NCBI GenBank assembly: GCA_947495295.1
Contig: CANLYJ010000001.1
Location: 1,488,001-1,552,000, forward strand
Length of the DNA stretch: 64,000 nt
Direction: 5' to 3'
Source of the DNA: an uncultured Paracoccaceae bacterium
GTDB taxonomy: Bacteria; Pseudomonadota; Alphaproteobacteria; Rhodobacterales; Rhodobacteraceae
Numbering within the stretch: the first letter of the stretch is position 1; every line of letters begins with the position of its first letter. The translations under genes and the position numbers were made by a program. Below, in pieces: positions 37,673 to 48,719 of this stretch. The notes beneath the pieces were generated by a model, which saw only the letters and a list, made by a program, of their open reading frames with translations, did no database searches and had not been told where the DNA came from.

Positions 37673-38773
37673 TCAAATCCAGAAATTCTCATGAACGGTC
37701 GCATCGCGCAGCCCGTCCGGTGTTTCGACCTGTAAAGTCGTGCCATCATCCCAATGGGTCATGCGGACCATGCCAATGGCAACATTGGTCCCGAAATCCG
37801 GGGATTTCGCGGCTGACGTCACCTGCCCCACCCGCTTTCCTTTGGCCACCACTGGCCAGATACGGTCGCAGGACGGGATATCGCCATCAATGGAAATCGC
37901 CCGCACCTGCTGGGTCGGACCTTCCTTGGCGACACGCAACAGTGCATCGCGTCCGACACAACCAATCGCCGTCTGGGTGGAACAGAAGCGGCCCAGCCCG
38001 CATTCATGCGGCGTGTTTTCGCGGGTCATGTCATTGCCATATGACAGCAAACCGCCCTCAATCCGCTCAATCAGATTCGGGCAACCGGCATGCACATCCA
38101 GATCCTTGCCCGCCTCAAACAAGGCATTCCACAGCGGCATGCCATTGGCCGTGCCATCGACATAAATCTCAAACCCGCCCTGTTTGGAATAACCTGACCG
38201 GGCGACGGCCATGCTGACGCCCTGAAAGTCAAACCAGCCAAAGCGGAAGAACTTGATCGCCCGGACCGCATCACCAAAGATGCGGGCGACCAATTCCTCA
38301 GCCTTGGGGCCCTGCACGGCCAAGGGCGACACATCGGGTTCATCCACCAGCACGTCCAGCCGATAACCATAGGCCAGCCCCTTGACCCAAAACAGCAAAT
38401 CACTGTCAGCAATCGAAATCCACCAGCGGTCTTCTGACAGTTTCAGCGCGACAGGATCATTCAGCATACCGCCCGTCTCATCCACAATCGGGACGTAGTA
38501 ACACTGGCCGGGCAGCATGCCGCGCAGATCGCGCGGGGTCAGCATCTGCATCAAACGGGCGGCATCAGGGCCACGCAGTTCGATCTGACGTTCGACAGCG
38601 ACATCCCAAACCTGCACAGCGGATTTCAGGTGGTGGTAATCCTCTTCAACGCTGCGAAACGCGGTCGGCAGCAGCATATGATTATAGACCGTGTATCCTT
38701 TTACGCCGGCAGCTTCGACACCGGGGGTAAACGGGGTGCGCCGGATCCGGCGGGATGGAACGATATGCGCCAT
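37673..38773 (-). CDS. dmdA: Dimethylsulfoniopropionate demethylase DmdA
   Basis: This 366-residue GcvT-fold protein transfers a methyl group from DMSP to tetrahydrofolate, giving methylmercaptopropionate. The start MAHIVPSRRIRRTPF and segments VYNHMLLPTAF, WDVAVERQIELRGPDA, ARSGYSKQGGFEIYVDG and the PFGLGR-like ECGLGRFC fit DmdA, as does the length. DmdA is distinguished from GcvT by such segments and by its acuI neighbour. ATG overlaps the DinB gene's stop (ATGA). Its operon lies divergent from a FadR-type regulator gene, as in R. pomeroyi, but here three extra genes lie between. Confidence 0.92.
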   Translation of the reverse strand: MAHIVPSRRIRRTPFTPGVEAAGVKGYTVYNHMLLPTAFRSVEEDYHHLKSAVQVWDVAVERQIELRGPDAARLMQMLTPRDLRGMLPGQCYYVPIVDETGGMLNDPVALKLSEDRWWISIADSDLLFWVKGLAYGYRLDVLVDEPDVSPLAVQGPKAEELVARIFGDAVRAIKFFRFGWFDFQGVSMAVARSGYSKQGGFEIYVDGTANGMPLWNALFEAGKDLDVHAGCPNLIERIEGGLLSYGNDMTRENTPHECGLGRFCSTQTAIGCVGRDALLRVAKEGPTQQVRAISIDGDIPSCDRIWPVVAKGKRVGQVTSAAKSPDFGTNVAIGMVRMTHWDDGTTLQVETPDGLRDATVHENFWI

Positions 38774-39279
38774 CAGGCATCCTCCGGCATAAAGGGCAGA
38801 TCGGTATCGTTGGGTTTTTGACCCAATGCGGTCAGCATCGCATGGACCTGCCCGCGATGATGGGTCTGATGGTTGAAAAGCTGGATGACGCAAATCGCCT
38901 TCGGCATCGACATCTGCTTTTTCATGGCACCTGAATACCATTCAATATCGCCGACCAGATCAACCGCATGCACGCTTTGCGCCCACAGGGTGATCCGCGC
39001 ATCCATGCGAAACCGGTCCGCCGCCCAGACCGCAGGCGTCGGCGCCATTTCAAAGCTGTCCTCCAGCGGCAGATCAGGCGGCGCGCCACCGTCAAAACGG
39101 CTCATCCAGATCGCATCACCCCATAAAAGATGGTTCAACGTGCGCATGATCGAGCCAAAGAATGCCCCACGATCCTCATATAGCGCGTCGCGATCCATGC
39201 TCGGGATCATCTCGCGCAAGCCATTGTTCTGCCACGCGTTATAGCGCGCCATGGTTTGGCAATACTCCGGGGTGATCAC
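38773..39279 (-). CDS. DinB family metal-dependent protein
   Basis: This 168-residue four-helix bundle protein of the DinB/YfiT superfamily has the three-histidine metal site in LNHLLWGD (near residue 48) and HQTHHRGQ (near 138). The start is GTG inside the stop of the previous gene (GTGA overlap), and its own stop overlaps the dmdA ATG, so it is strictly co-translated with DUF1326 and DmdA. Family members include thiol transferases that use mycothiol or bacillithiol, so a thiol or small-molecule role with DMSP products is conceivable. No substrate is proved. Confidence 0.85.
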   Translation of the reverse strand: MITPEYCQTMARYNAWQNNGLREMIPSMDRDALYEDRGAFFGSIMRTLNHLLWGDAIWMSRFDGGAPPDLPLEDSFEMAPTPAVWAADRFRMDARITLWAQSVHAVDLVGDIEWYSGAMKKQMSMPKAICVIQLFNHQTHHRGQVHAMLTALGQKPNDTDLPFMPEDA

Positions 39280-39992
39280 GGCTTGGGACCTTTCCAGTCA
39301 ATCGGACAAATCTCGGCTGACTTGCCGCCAAAATCCCAGACGCGACCATAGTCACGGACCTTGGATTTGGTGCCAGCGGCGGCAATGATATCAGGGCCCA
39401 TCCAGTATTTGGAGTTGCTGATCATAACCGGATGATCGGGCGACTTGCCCTTCATCATCTCGATCTCGCCCTGAATTTTGCGGCCAATATAAATACCGCG
39501 CTTGTCACCATCGCGGACAATCTCGACCTTTTCCCGTTCGGCCCCGATGATCTCGGACACCAGCATCGTGAACAGGCCCGTAGTGCCGCCAGCGGCCCCG
39601 CTGAATATCTTCAGAATCCCGTTATAGGCTTTCTGGGTGGACCGCTCATCAACATAAGCAGCCACTTTCCAGTTGCCCTCTGCCATCCGCCCCGGAATAT
39701 CCACCAACAGGCCGACATTCAGGCCCGACAGGTCCTCACCCTCAAAATGCCCTTCATCAATCGCAATCGCCATCCAGGCATGGCAATGGCCTTCGGTCGG
39801 CGGATGGGCACCCAGTGACACAACACATGGGCAAAACACCGTGCAGGAACAGTTCAAAAACAGCTCGCCCTTGATCGCCCATTCGGTCGGTTTCATCTTG
39901 CGGCGCAGCGGGTTGCTGTCCATCCGCTGGTCAATCCGCTGCGAAATGGGCAACCTATCCGCTGGTTCTCTTGTCTTTTCAGCCATTTCCAT
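39276..39992 (-). CDS. DUF1326 domain protein with cysteine-rich metal-like site
   Basis: This 238-residue soluble protein carries DUF1326. The core begins at about residue 34 (TEWAIKGELFLNCSCTVFCPC), where CSC-x3-CPC, and downstream GHCHAW, give a Cys/His cluster that looks metal-binding. There is no signal peptide. I start at 39992 behind AGGAAAGGC; an ATG two codons later is possible. DUF1326 is commonly paired with DUF2182, as here: the DUF2182 gene ends 7 bp upstream. No function is known; redox or metal trafficking is my inference from the cysteines. Confidence 0.82.
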   Translation of the reverse strand: MEMAEKTREPADRLPISQRIDQRMDSNPLRRKMKPTEWAIKGELFLNCSCTVFCPCVVSLGAHPPTEGHCHAWMAIAIDEGHFEGEDLSGLNVGLLVDIPGRMAEGNWKVAAYVDERSTQKAYNGILKIFSGAAGGTTGLFTMLVSEIIGAEREKVEIVRDGDKRGIYIGRKIQGEIEMMKGKSPDHPVMISNSKYWMGPDIIAAAGTKSKVRDYGRVWDFGGKSAEICPIDWKGPKP

Positions 39993-39999
39993 GCCTTTC

Positions 40000-40749
40000 C
40001 TAAACGACGACCACAGCCAGCCCTGCCACAATCAGCAAGACACCGGTGGGTTTGATCACATGATGCCCGATCGCGGGCAGTTTTTCGAATATCATCAACA
40101 GGGTCGCCAGCCCCATCCATAACAGGCTCATCACACCGCCGACAAAGCCAAGCGCCATGAAGCCCCAGCAACAGCCAACGCAAAACGCGCCAAGGCCCAG
40201 CCCCATGCGCAAACCACCCGCAAAACCGGTTTTCCAATGGCCCAGAAAATAAGTCATCGGCGCGTGGCACACACCGTGGCAGACCTCCTTGGCGCGGGTA
40301 AACTGGAATGCGCCAACGATAATCATCAGCCCCCCGGCAATCAGACCCGACGTGGCAATTCCCAGCGCATCAACCATGGCAAGCCGGGTCAACGCGACTT
40401 GTGCTACCGAAATCAGCGCGGCAAAGGCCACCCAAACAACAAAATACCCCAGCAAGACACCGATCCATCCCGCGCGGGTACCATCAGCGCTCACCATCAA
40501 CCGTTCATAGGTTGTCAGGGTCGGCACCATCGTCGGCAGCATCATTGCCGCCATCATGATCGCCCACATCGGAAACAAGGCACCAAACGTGTCCATCGGC
40601 ATCATATTCATGCCAACAGGTCGGCCAATCACATCAACGCCCGACATTTTGGCCATCATGAACATCACAGCCCAAGCCGCAATAATCACGCCAAAGAACA
40701 GGATCCACAGCACCGATCTTAGCGGGAAACGCAATGGCGACGCAGTCAT
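40000..40749 (-). CDS. DUF2182 predicted metal-binding membrane protein
   Basis: This 249-residue membrane protein has about seven helices. Signatures of DUF2182 are AIMMAAMMLPTMVPTL near residue 65 and the cysteine/histidine clusters AKEVCHGVCHAPM (residues ~150-162) and FCVGCCWGFMALG, which suggest metal or thiol chemistry in or near the membrane. The start at 40749 follows GGGAGGAG. It is the first gene of the five-gene operon DUF2182-DUF1326-DinB-dmdA-acuI; the palindromic operator lies 40 bp upstream. Confidence 0.87.
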   Translation of the reverse strand: MTASPLRFPLRSVLWILFFGVIIAAWAVMFMMAKMSGVDVIGRPVGMNMMPMDTFGALFPMWAIMMAAMMLPTMVPTLTTYERLMVSADGTRAGWIGVLLGYFVVWVAFAALISVAQVALTRLAMVDALGIATSGLIAGGLMIIVGAFQFTRAKEVCHGVCHAPMTYFLGHWKTGFAGGLRMGLGLGAFCVGCCWGFMALGFVGGVMSLLWMGLATLLMIFEKLPAIGHHVIKPTGVLLIVAGLAVVVV

Positions 40750-40776
40750 GAATGCTCCTCCCAGGCGACTCAGGGC

Positions 40777-40814
40777 TTGCCTAATCATATGTCAGACGTT
40801 TAATTGTCTGACAA
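40777..40814. promoter_or_regulatory. Divergent promoters and GntR-type operator of the dmd operon
   Basis: TGTCAGAC (40790-40797) and GTCTGACA (40806-40813) form a perfect palindrome with an eight-base spacer, typical of FadR/GntR operators. For the - strand operon, TTGTCA (40809-40814) and TATGAT (40784-40789) can be -35 and -10, spacing 19. For the + strand regulator, TTGCCT (40777-40782) and TTAATT (40800-40805), spacing 17, put the transcript start on or next to its ATG at 40815. Both promoters would be blocked by a protein on the palindrome. Confidence 0.65.
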
Positions 40815-41552
40815 ATGAAAATTGATCCCTCCACCCCCGCCGACCTGTCACAACAAATCGCCAAGGCGATCCGCGACGCGATAATCTCGGGCGCGCTGCC
40901 CGTCGATGAACGGCTCCCGTCAGAGGCAGAACTGGCCGATCAGTTCAGCGTGTCGCGCCCCACAGTGCGCGAGGCGCTCAAACGGCTGGCCGCGCAATCG
41001 CTAATCCGGACCCAACGGGGTGCCACCGGCGGGGCCTTCGTCAACCGACTGCGGTTCGAAGACGCCTACGGCCAACAAATCACCACCTCCACCCTTCTGC
41101 TGTCGATGAACGATGTCAGCTTCGCCACAGCTTGCGAGGCGCGTTATGCGCTCGAACGGGCCTGTGCGCCGCTCTCGGCCACCCGGCGCAGTGCGGATCA
41201 TCTGGCCACGATGCGGGCGGAAATCCACCGGCAAGGGCAACCAGGACTGACGGATGAGGCGTTCTGCGCCTCTGACGTCGCCTTTCACCGGGCCTTGGTC
41301 GATGCAGCAGGCAACCCGGTGCTGTCCTACCAACTGGCCGGCGCGGTCGAGGCGATGCAACCGCTGATGAACATGATCACCTTCACCGCCCGGTCGCGCG
41401 AGATGATCATCGGGCTGCACGGTGATATCGCCGACGCGATCACAGCCCAGGACGCGGGCAAGGCCGATGCGCATCTGGCAGAGCTGGCAAGCTACACCCA
41501 GCAATTGGCGCAAGACGTCATCGCTAAACGCGACGCACAACGCGGCGCTTGA
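40815..41552 (+). CDS. FadR/GntR-family regulator with FCD domain
   Basis: This 245-residue regulator has a winged helix at residues ~10-75 (SEAELADQFSVSRPTVREALKRL). An FCD ligand domain follows, with metal-type Asp/His residues in SDVAFHRALVDAAGN, IIGLHGDI and KADAHLAEL, so a carboxylate may bind a bound metal. It is divergent from the dmd operon, as in R. pomeroyi, so acrylate, acryloyl-CoA products or DMSP are likely signals. The ATG has no Shine-Dalgarno: the operator ends one base before it, so the mRNA may be leaderless. Confidence 0.9.
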   Translation: MKIDPSTPADLSQQIAKAIRDAIISGALPVDERLPSEAELADQFSVSRPTVREALKRLAAQSLIRTQRGATGGAFVNRLRFEDAYGQQITTSTLLLSMNDVSFATACEARYALERACAPLSATRRSADHLATMRAEIHRQGQPGLTDEAFCASDVAFHRALVDAAGNPVLSYQLAGAVEAMQPLMNMITFTARSREMIIGLHGDIADAITAQDAGKADAHLAELASYTQQLAQDVIAKRDAQRGA

Positions 41553-41562
41553 TCTAGCGCAA
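41549..41562 (+). promoter_or_regulatory. Candidate FnrL-type box upstream of hemN
   Basis: TTGATCTAGCGCAA matches the FnrL consensus TTGAT-N4-ATCAA at eight of ten fixed positions and lies 29 bp before the hemN start. It overlaps the stop codon of the regulator gene. hemN genes are often FnrL-controlled in Rhodobacter. The match is imperfect. Confidence 0.3.
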
Positions 41563-41590
41563 AGACCGCAGCGCCCATAACCGTCAAAAC

Positions 41591-42949
41591 ATGGGCATGA
41601 ACAACATCGCCCAACTCCGCCGTCTCGGCCTTTTTGACGCCCGCGTGCCCCGCTACACCAGCTACCCGCCCGCCACAGCGTTTAACACGCAAACCGGTGC
41701 CGCGTTTCAAAAGGATTGCCTGAGTAAACTCGACCCGGCGACACCCGTCTCCGTCTATGTCCATATCCCATTCTGCGAACGGCTCTGCTGGTTCTGCGCT
41801 TGCCGGACACAAGGAACCTCGACACTGAAGCCGGTGGAAAACTATCTCGACACATTGCTGACCGAACTCCAAATGTTGAAAAGCGCCCTGCCTGACAACA
41901 TCCGCATGGGGCAATTGCATTGGGGCGGCGGCACACCAACGATCCTGACGCCCGCAATGATCCGCAGACTCAGCAATGCGATCAAGGCCATCATCCCACC
42001 CGCCTCCGATTTCAGTTTCTCGGTCGAAATCGACCCGACGCTGGTGGATGCGGCCAAAATCGACGCGCTGGCGGCATCGGGCATGACCCGGGCCAGCATC
42101 GGTATTCAGGATTTCGCACCCGACGTGCAGGCGGCCATCGGACGCGCACAAAGCTTCGAGACGACACAAACCTGTGTCACACAGCTACGCTCCGCTGGTA
42201 TCACGTCGCTGAATACCGATCTGGTCTACGGGCTACCGCATCAGACGCTTGATAAACTGACCGACACGATCAACCACGTGCGTGCGCTGGACCCCGACAG
42301 GGTCGCGCTTTTCGGATACGCCCATGTGCCAACATTCTCCAAACGGCAAAAGCTGATCCCCCTGGACGCGCTGCCCAATGACGAGGCCCGCTATCACCTG
42401 GCACAACGCGCGGCCAAGGCATTCACCAGCGACGGCTACACCGCCATCGGGATCGACCATTTCGCCAAACCGGGTGACAGCCTTAGCCGCGCCCAAGAAA
42501 CCGGGCATCTGAGGCGCAATTTCCAAGGCTACACCGATGACACCTGTCCAACGCTGATCGGGATCGGGGCCTCGTCCATCTCCCAATTCGCACAAGGCTA
42601 TGTGCAAAACGCATCCGCGACGGCGGCCTATAACGAACGGATCAATGCTGGCGACCTGGCCGGGCACCGGGGCTACGCACTTACAACCGACGACATGCTG
42701 CACGCAGAGGCGATCAACATGGCGATGTGCCACTTCGCCATCGATCTGGACCAACTCGCCGCACGGCACATGCAGGCTGACAGCCTGACACCGATCCATG
42801 ACGCCCTGCTAAAGGACTTCAAAGGACTTGTGATCAAAGACGGCCAAACCATCCGTATCACGCCAGCCGGGCGACCCCTCACCCGGCTGATCGCACAGCG
42901 CTACGACAATTTCAGCAATATCACTGCGCAGTATTCACAGGCATCCTAG
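41591..42949 (+). CDS. hemN: Oxygen-independent coproporphyrinogen III oxidase HemN
   Basis: This 452-residue radical SAM enzyme decarboxylates coproporphyrinogen III in anoxic heme synthesis. The [4Fe-4S] cysteines are Cys 62, 66 and 69 in PFCERLCWFCACR; YTSYPPATAF, the GGGTP segment and TDLVYGLPHQT fit true HemN and not the HemW chaperone, as does the length. No strong Shine-Dalgarno is seen before either ATG (41591 or 41597). The stop codon TAG is part of the CTAG that starts the MITE-like element. Confidence 0.94.
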   Translation: MGMNNIAQLRRLGLFDARVPRYTSYPPATAFNTQTGAAFQKDCLSKLDPATPVSVYVHIPFCERLCWFCACRTQGTSTLKPVENYLDTLLTELQMLKSALPDNIRMGQLHWGGGTPTILTPAMIRRLSNAIKAIIPPASDFSFSVEIDPTLVDAAKIDALAASGMTRASIGIQDFAPDVQAAIGRAQSFETTQTCVTQLRSAGITSLNTDLVYGLPHQTLDKLTDTINHVRALDPDRVALFGYAHVPTFSKRQKLIPLDALPNDEARYHLAQRAAKAFTSDGYTAIGIDHFAKPGDSLSRAQETGHLRRNFQGYTDDTCPTLIGIGASSISQFAQGYVQNASATAAYNERINAGDLAGHRGYALTTDDMLHAEAINMAMCHFAIDLDQLAARHMQADSLTPIHDALLKDFKGLVIKDGQTIRITPAGRPLTRLIAQRYDNFSNITAQYSQAS

Positions 42950-43213
42950 GGTCAGGACCCATTAATTCCGCTCCGCTGGCGCCAAAACCGCAAAATATCA
43001 GGGGTTTGAGTTATGCAGCGAATAACGGGTTATTCGCAAATGGCCCACGCCGCTGAGATGAAGCGGTTTTGACGTCCGCAGGATTTGACGGATTTTCCGC
43101 GTGAGCTGCGTTGCAACTGCTTGAAATTCAACCAGAGTTCCTGCGCAGATGCGCCTTGTCACACGAAAAATCTGTCAAACCAGCGGAGCGGAATTAATGG
43201 GTCCTGACCCTAG
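42946..43213. mobile_element. MITE-like element with perfect 34-bp terminal inverted repeats
   Basis: Positions 42946-42979 are the exact reverse complement of 43180-43213. Each end is CTAG followed by a GGTCAGGACCC-type tip, so CTAG (or its inner TA) is probably the duplicated target. The 200-bp centre has no gene but holds three further inverted repeats: CAAAACCGC (42983-42991) with GCGGTTTTG (43063-43071); GCGAATAAC (43018-43026) with GTTATTCGC (43029-43037); and 43084-43104 with 43151-43171 (18 of 21 match). It fills the gap between convergent hemN and the DUF533 gene. No transposase is in the window. Confidence 0.8.
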
Positions 43214-43229
43214 CGTGTGACCCTGAACC

Positions 43230-44057
43230 TCAGCGATAGATCCGCGGCGCACCCATGCGGTCGTGGATCGCGTTGACCTCATCTTGGGAAATGCGCATCT
43301 CGGAAGCCAGCTCGTGCAGGTATTTCGCCTCCGCCTGGCTATCCAGATCAATGCCCAGAATGGACATCATATAAACCTGCTTCTCCATCCCCTGCGGCAC
43401 CTTGTGACACAGATCATGCACATCAACGGGCTTTTGCAATTCGGCATTCACAAAGGCGCGTTCTTCGGGGCCGACATCGCCCAGTTTTTCCATCAACTTG
43501 GATTGTTCGCCCGCATCAAATTTACCGTCCGATTTGGCGGCTTGCAGCATGGCAGAAAGCATCAGCGCAGCGGCGGCTTCCTGATCAGCGGTGGGTTGCC
43601 GGGCAGGCTCTGGATTGCCGTCGAATTGCGAATTGAGCACCTCGCCAAAGCTGCCCTGCGGGCTGGATGCACCGCCTTGCAACGCCCCTGCCAGACCACC
43701 CAGAAGGCCGCCAAGCCCACCAGAACCGCCGCCACCCAGACCGCCCAGCATATCCTCAAGACCGCCACGCTGACCGCCGCCTGTACTGCCACCCGAAAGT
43801 TGCTCCAGGATCGAACCAAGACCGCCTTGCGCGCCGCCACCAGATTGTTTGGCACCGCCACCTAGGATCGAATCCATCATACCCTCCAACGGGTTACCCG
43901 CGCTGGCTTGCTGTGCATCGGGCGAATGCGCGCCACGAAACAGGCCATCATCGCTGGCACTGGCCTGTCGCTGACCTGCCCCCTTGATCAGCGATGACGC
44001 GCCCTTTGCCACAGCCACACCGATGGCCACTTTGGCCAGTGTTTTCATCAAACTCAT
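43230..44057 (-). CDS. DUF533/TerB-like protein with glycine-rich linker
   Basis: This is a 275-residue protein. Residues 1-~25 are a hydrophobic N-terminus (SLMKTLAKVAIGVAVAKG) that may insert in the membrane. Residues ~55-150 are low-complexity Gly/Ser/Leu repeats (MLGGLGGGGSGGLGGLLGG). The C-terminal ~115 residues are the DUF533 helical domain of the YebE type, related to TerB (LMLSAMLQAAKSDGKFDAGE, then MYMMSILGIDLDSQAEAKYL). The TerB link recalls the Ter module at the start of the window, but nothing ties them. GGAGG precedes the start at 44057. Confidence 0.85.
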   Translation of the reverse strand: MSLMKTLAKVAIGVAVAKGASSLIKGAGQRQASASDDGLFRGAHSPDAQQASAGNPLEGMMDSILGGGAKQSGGGAQGGLGSILEQLSGGSTGGGQRGGLEDMLGGLGGGGSGGLGGLLGGLAGALQGGASSPQGSFGEVLNSQFDGNPEPARQPTADQEAAAALMLSAMLQAAKSDGKFDAGEQSKLMEKLGDVGPEERAFVNAELQKPVDVHDLCHKVPQGMEKQVYMMSILGIDLDSQAEAKYLHELASEMRISQDEVNAIHDRMGAPRIYR

Positions 44058-44218
44058 CTGTTGGTCCTCCCACCAATAATCCTGCCAGATTGGCACAGAT
44101 GCCCTGTTCCGCAAACGTCTTTCTCACCCCGAAAAATCGGCCAAGCGACTGGCAAGACAACGCAACTCCCTGTAAGCCGGTTCTCAACCACACGACCCGC
44201 ATTTGGGAGGGACGCCCG

Positions 44219-44640
44219 ATGGCACAAAACATTCTGGCACGCTGCGAGGCAAACGGGCTGCGCATGACCGAACAAAGACGCACAATCGCCGCCGTGCTCG
44301 AAGCCGCAACCGATCACCCTGATGTGGAAGAGCTTTATAATCGCGCCGTCGCCGCCGACCCGCGGATTTCATTGGCAACCGTGTACCGGACGGTCAAGCT
44401 TTTCGAAGAAGCAGGCATTCTCGACAAACATGAATTCGGCGACGGGCGGGCGCGCTACGAAAGCGCGGACCGGGATCACCACGACCACCTGATCGACGTC
44501 AATTCCGGCGAGGTGATCGAATTCGTCGACCCCGAGATAGAGGCGCTACAAGAACGGATCGCGGCGAAGCTTGGTTACAAACTCATGGGGCACCGGTTGG
44601 AGCTTTACGGCGTCCCGCTCAAGCAAGATACTGATACCTA

Positions 44641-44641
<1 letters not shown>
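44219..44641 (+). CDS. Fur-family metalloregulator (Fur/Mur)
   Basis: This is a 140-residue Fur-type repressor. The winged helix contains ISLATVYRTVKLFEEAGIL (residues ~53-71), and the metal site includes DRDHHDHLIDVNSGEVIEF (about 86-104). In place of the C-terminal CxxC zinc ribbon the protein ends soon after GVPLKQDTDT, as in alphaproteobacterial Fur/Mur, which often respond to manganese. The start at 44219 has GGGAGGG. It is coupled to the EamA gene (TAATG overlap). Confidence 0.9.
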
Positions 44642-47427
<2,786 letters not shown>

Positions 47428-47437
<10 letters not shown>

Positions 47438-47853
47438 CCGCCGACCAGATTATCACCCAGTTGGACCTCACCCCGCATCCCGAAGGCGGCTATTACCGAC
47501 AAACTTGGGTCGCAGAAAATGACGGGCGCCCAACCGGCACCTGCATATACTTCCTTCTCAAGGCCGGGGAAAGCAGCCATTGGCACAAGGTCGACGCGGT
47601 TGAAATCTGGCTTTTTCACGCAGGCGCACCGATCACGCTATCCATTGCCGCTGATGAAGCGGGGCCTGCCGAGGATCACATTCTGGGTGCCGATCTGGCC
47701 AATGGCGAATTGCCGCAAGTCATTGTTCCCAAAGACTGTTGGCAAGCCGCCCGGACAATTGGGGATTGGACGCTGGTCAGCTGTACGGTCTCACCCGGCT
47801 TTCAATTTGACGGGTTCACCCTTGCCGCGCCAGGTTTCGACATCCCGCGCTAG
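47428..47853 (+). CDS. DUF985-type cupin protein
   Basis: This 141-residue single-domain cupin has [11 protein letters not shown] (residues ~17-27), the metal-type motif [13 protein letters not shown] (~50-62) and a second cupin motif [13 protein letters not shown]. The DUF985 family may bind metal and act on sugars or small acids; no reaction is known. It overlaps the GNAT gene at the start, and its TAG stop overlaps the convergent gene's stop (CTAG at 47850-47853). Confidence 0.88.
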
Positions 47854-48635
47854 CGGTCACCAAACATATCGCCAAGCCCGCCAAGGACCGATCCTTCGCC
47901 TTTGCTGCCGCCCGGTCCCGCAGCCCGCATGATCCGGTCAGCGAGCCGGGAGAATGGCAGGCTTTGCAGATAGACGGTGCCGGGGCCGCGCAGGGTCGCC
48001 AGAAACAGCCCTTCGCCCCCAAAGACCATGGATTTCAGCCCGCCTGCCCGTTCAATGTCATATTCGACACCGGCAGAAAACGCACCGATACAGCCCGTAT
48101 CAACACGCAGAATTTCGCCCGGCCGCAGCTCGCGCTTGATGACGGTGCCGCCCACATGGATGAACGCCATGCCGTCGCCGCGCAAACGTTGCAGGATGAA
48201 ACCTTCACCACCAAAGAAACCGGCACCCAACTTACGTTGAAACGCGATATCGGTTGAGGTACCAAAAGCCGCACATAAAAACGCATCTTTCTGGCAGATA
48301 AGTTCTTCACCCACCAGCGCCATGTTTACCGGAATGATCTTGCCCGGATAGGGCGCGGCAAAGGCGACGCGTTTCTTGCCCTGCCCGTTATTGCTGAAAT
48401 GGGTCATGAAAATGGATTCGCCGGTCAGCACCCGCTTGCCCACGTTCAACAGCGAGTCCATCAAACCGCCAGAGGGGGACGACCCATCGCCCATCTTGGT
48501 TTCAAAGCCGATACCGTCATCCATGTAATTCATGGCACCGGCTTCGGCGATCACCTTTTCATCGGGGTCCAGCTCAACCTCAACGATCTGCATGTCATCG
48601 CCGAAAATCTCGTAATCAACCTCATGGCATTTCAT
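47850..48635 (-). CDS. AIM24/TIGR00266 family protein
   Basis: This 261-residue protein shows the AIM24 layout of repeated beta segments: [47 protein letters not shown], and [24 protein letters not shown] near the end. No catalytic motif is seen. Bacterial members are of unknown function; the mitochondrial one affects inner-membrane structure. It lies 84 bp downstream of the KefB-type antiporter on the same strand. Confidence 0.87.
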   Translation of the reverse strand: MKCHEVDYEIFGDDMQIVEVELDPDEKVIAEAGAMNYMDDGIGFETKMGDGSSPSGGLMDSLLNVGKRVLTGESIFMTHFSNNGQGKKRVAFAAPYPGKIIPVNMALVGEELICQKDAFLCAAFGTSTDIAFQRKLGAGFFGGEGFILQRLRGDGMAFIHVGGTVIKRELRPGEILRVDTGCIGAFSAGVEYDIERAGGLKSMVFGGEGLFLATLRGPGTVYLQSLPFSRLADRIMRAAGPGGSKGEGSVLGGLGDMFGDR

Positions 48636-48719
48636 CGCGATATCGTACCCCTTGTTTAAAATCAGTGCCTTCTACAGCTAAGCATCAGGTCAGCGGGGCG
48701 CAACATCCGGATTTCCGGA

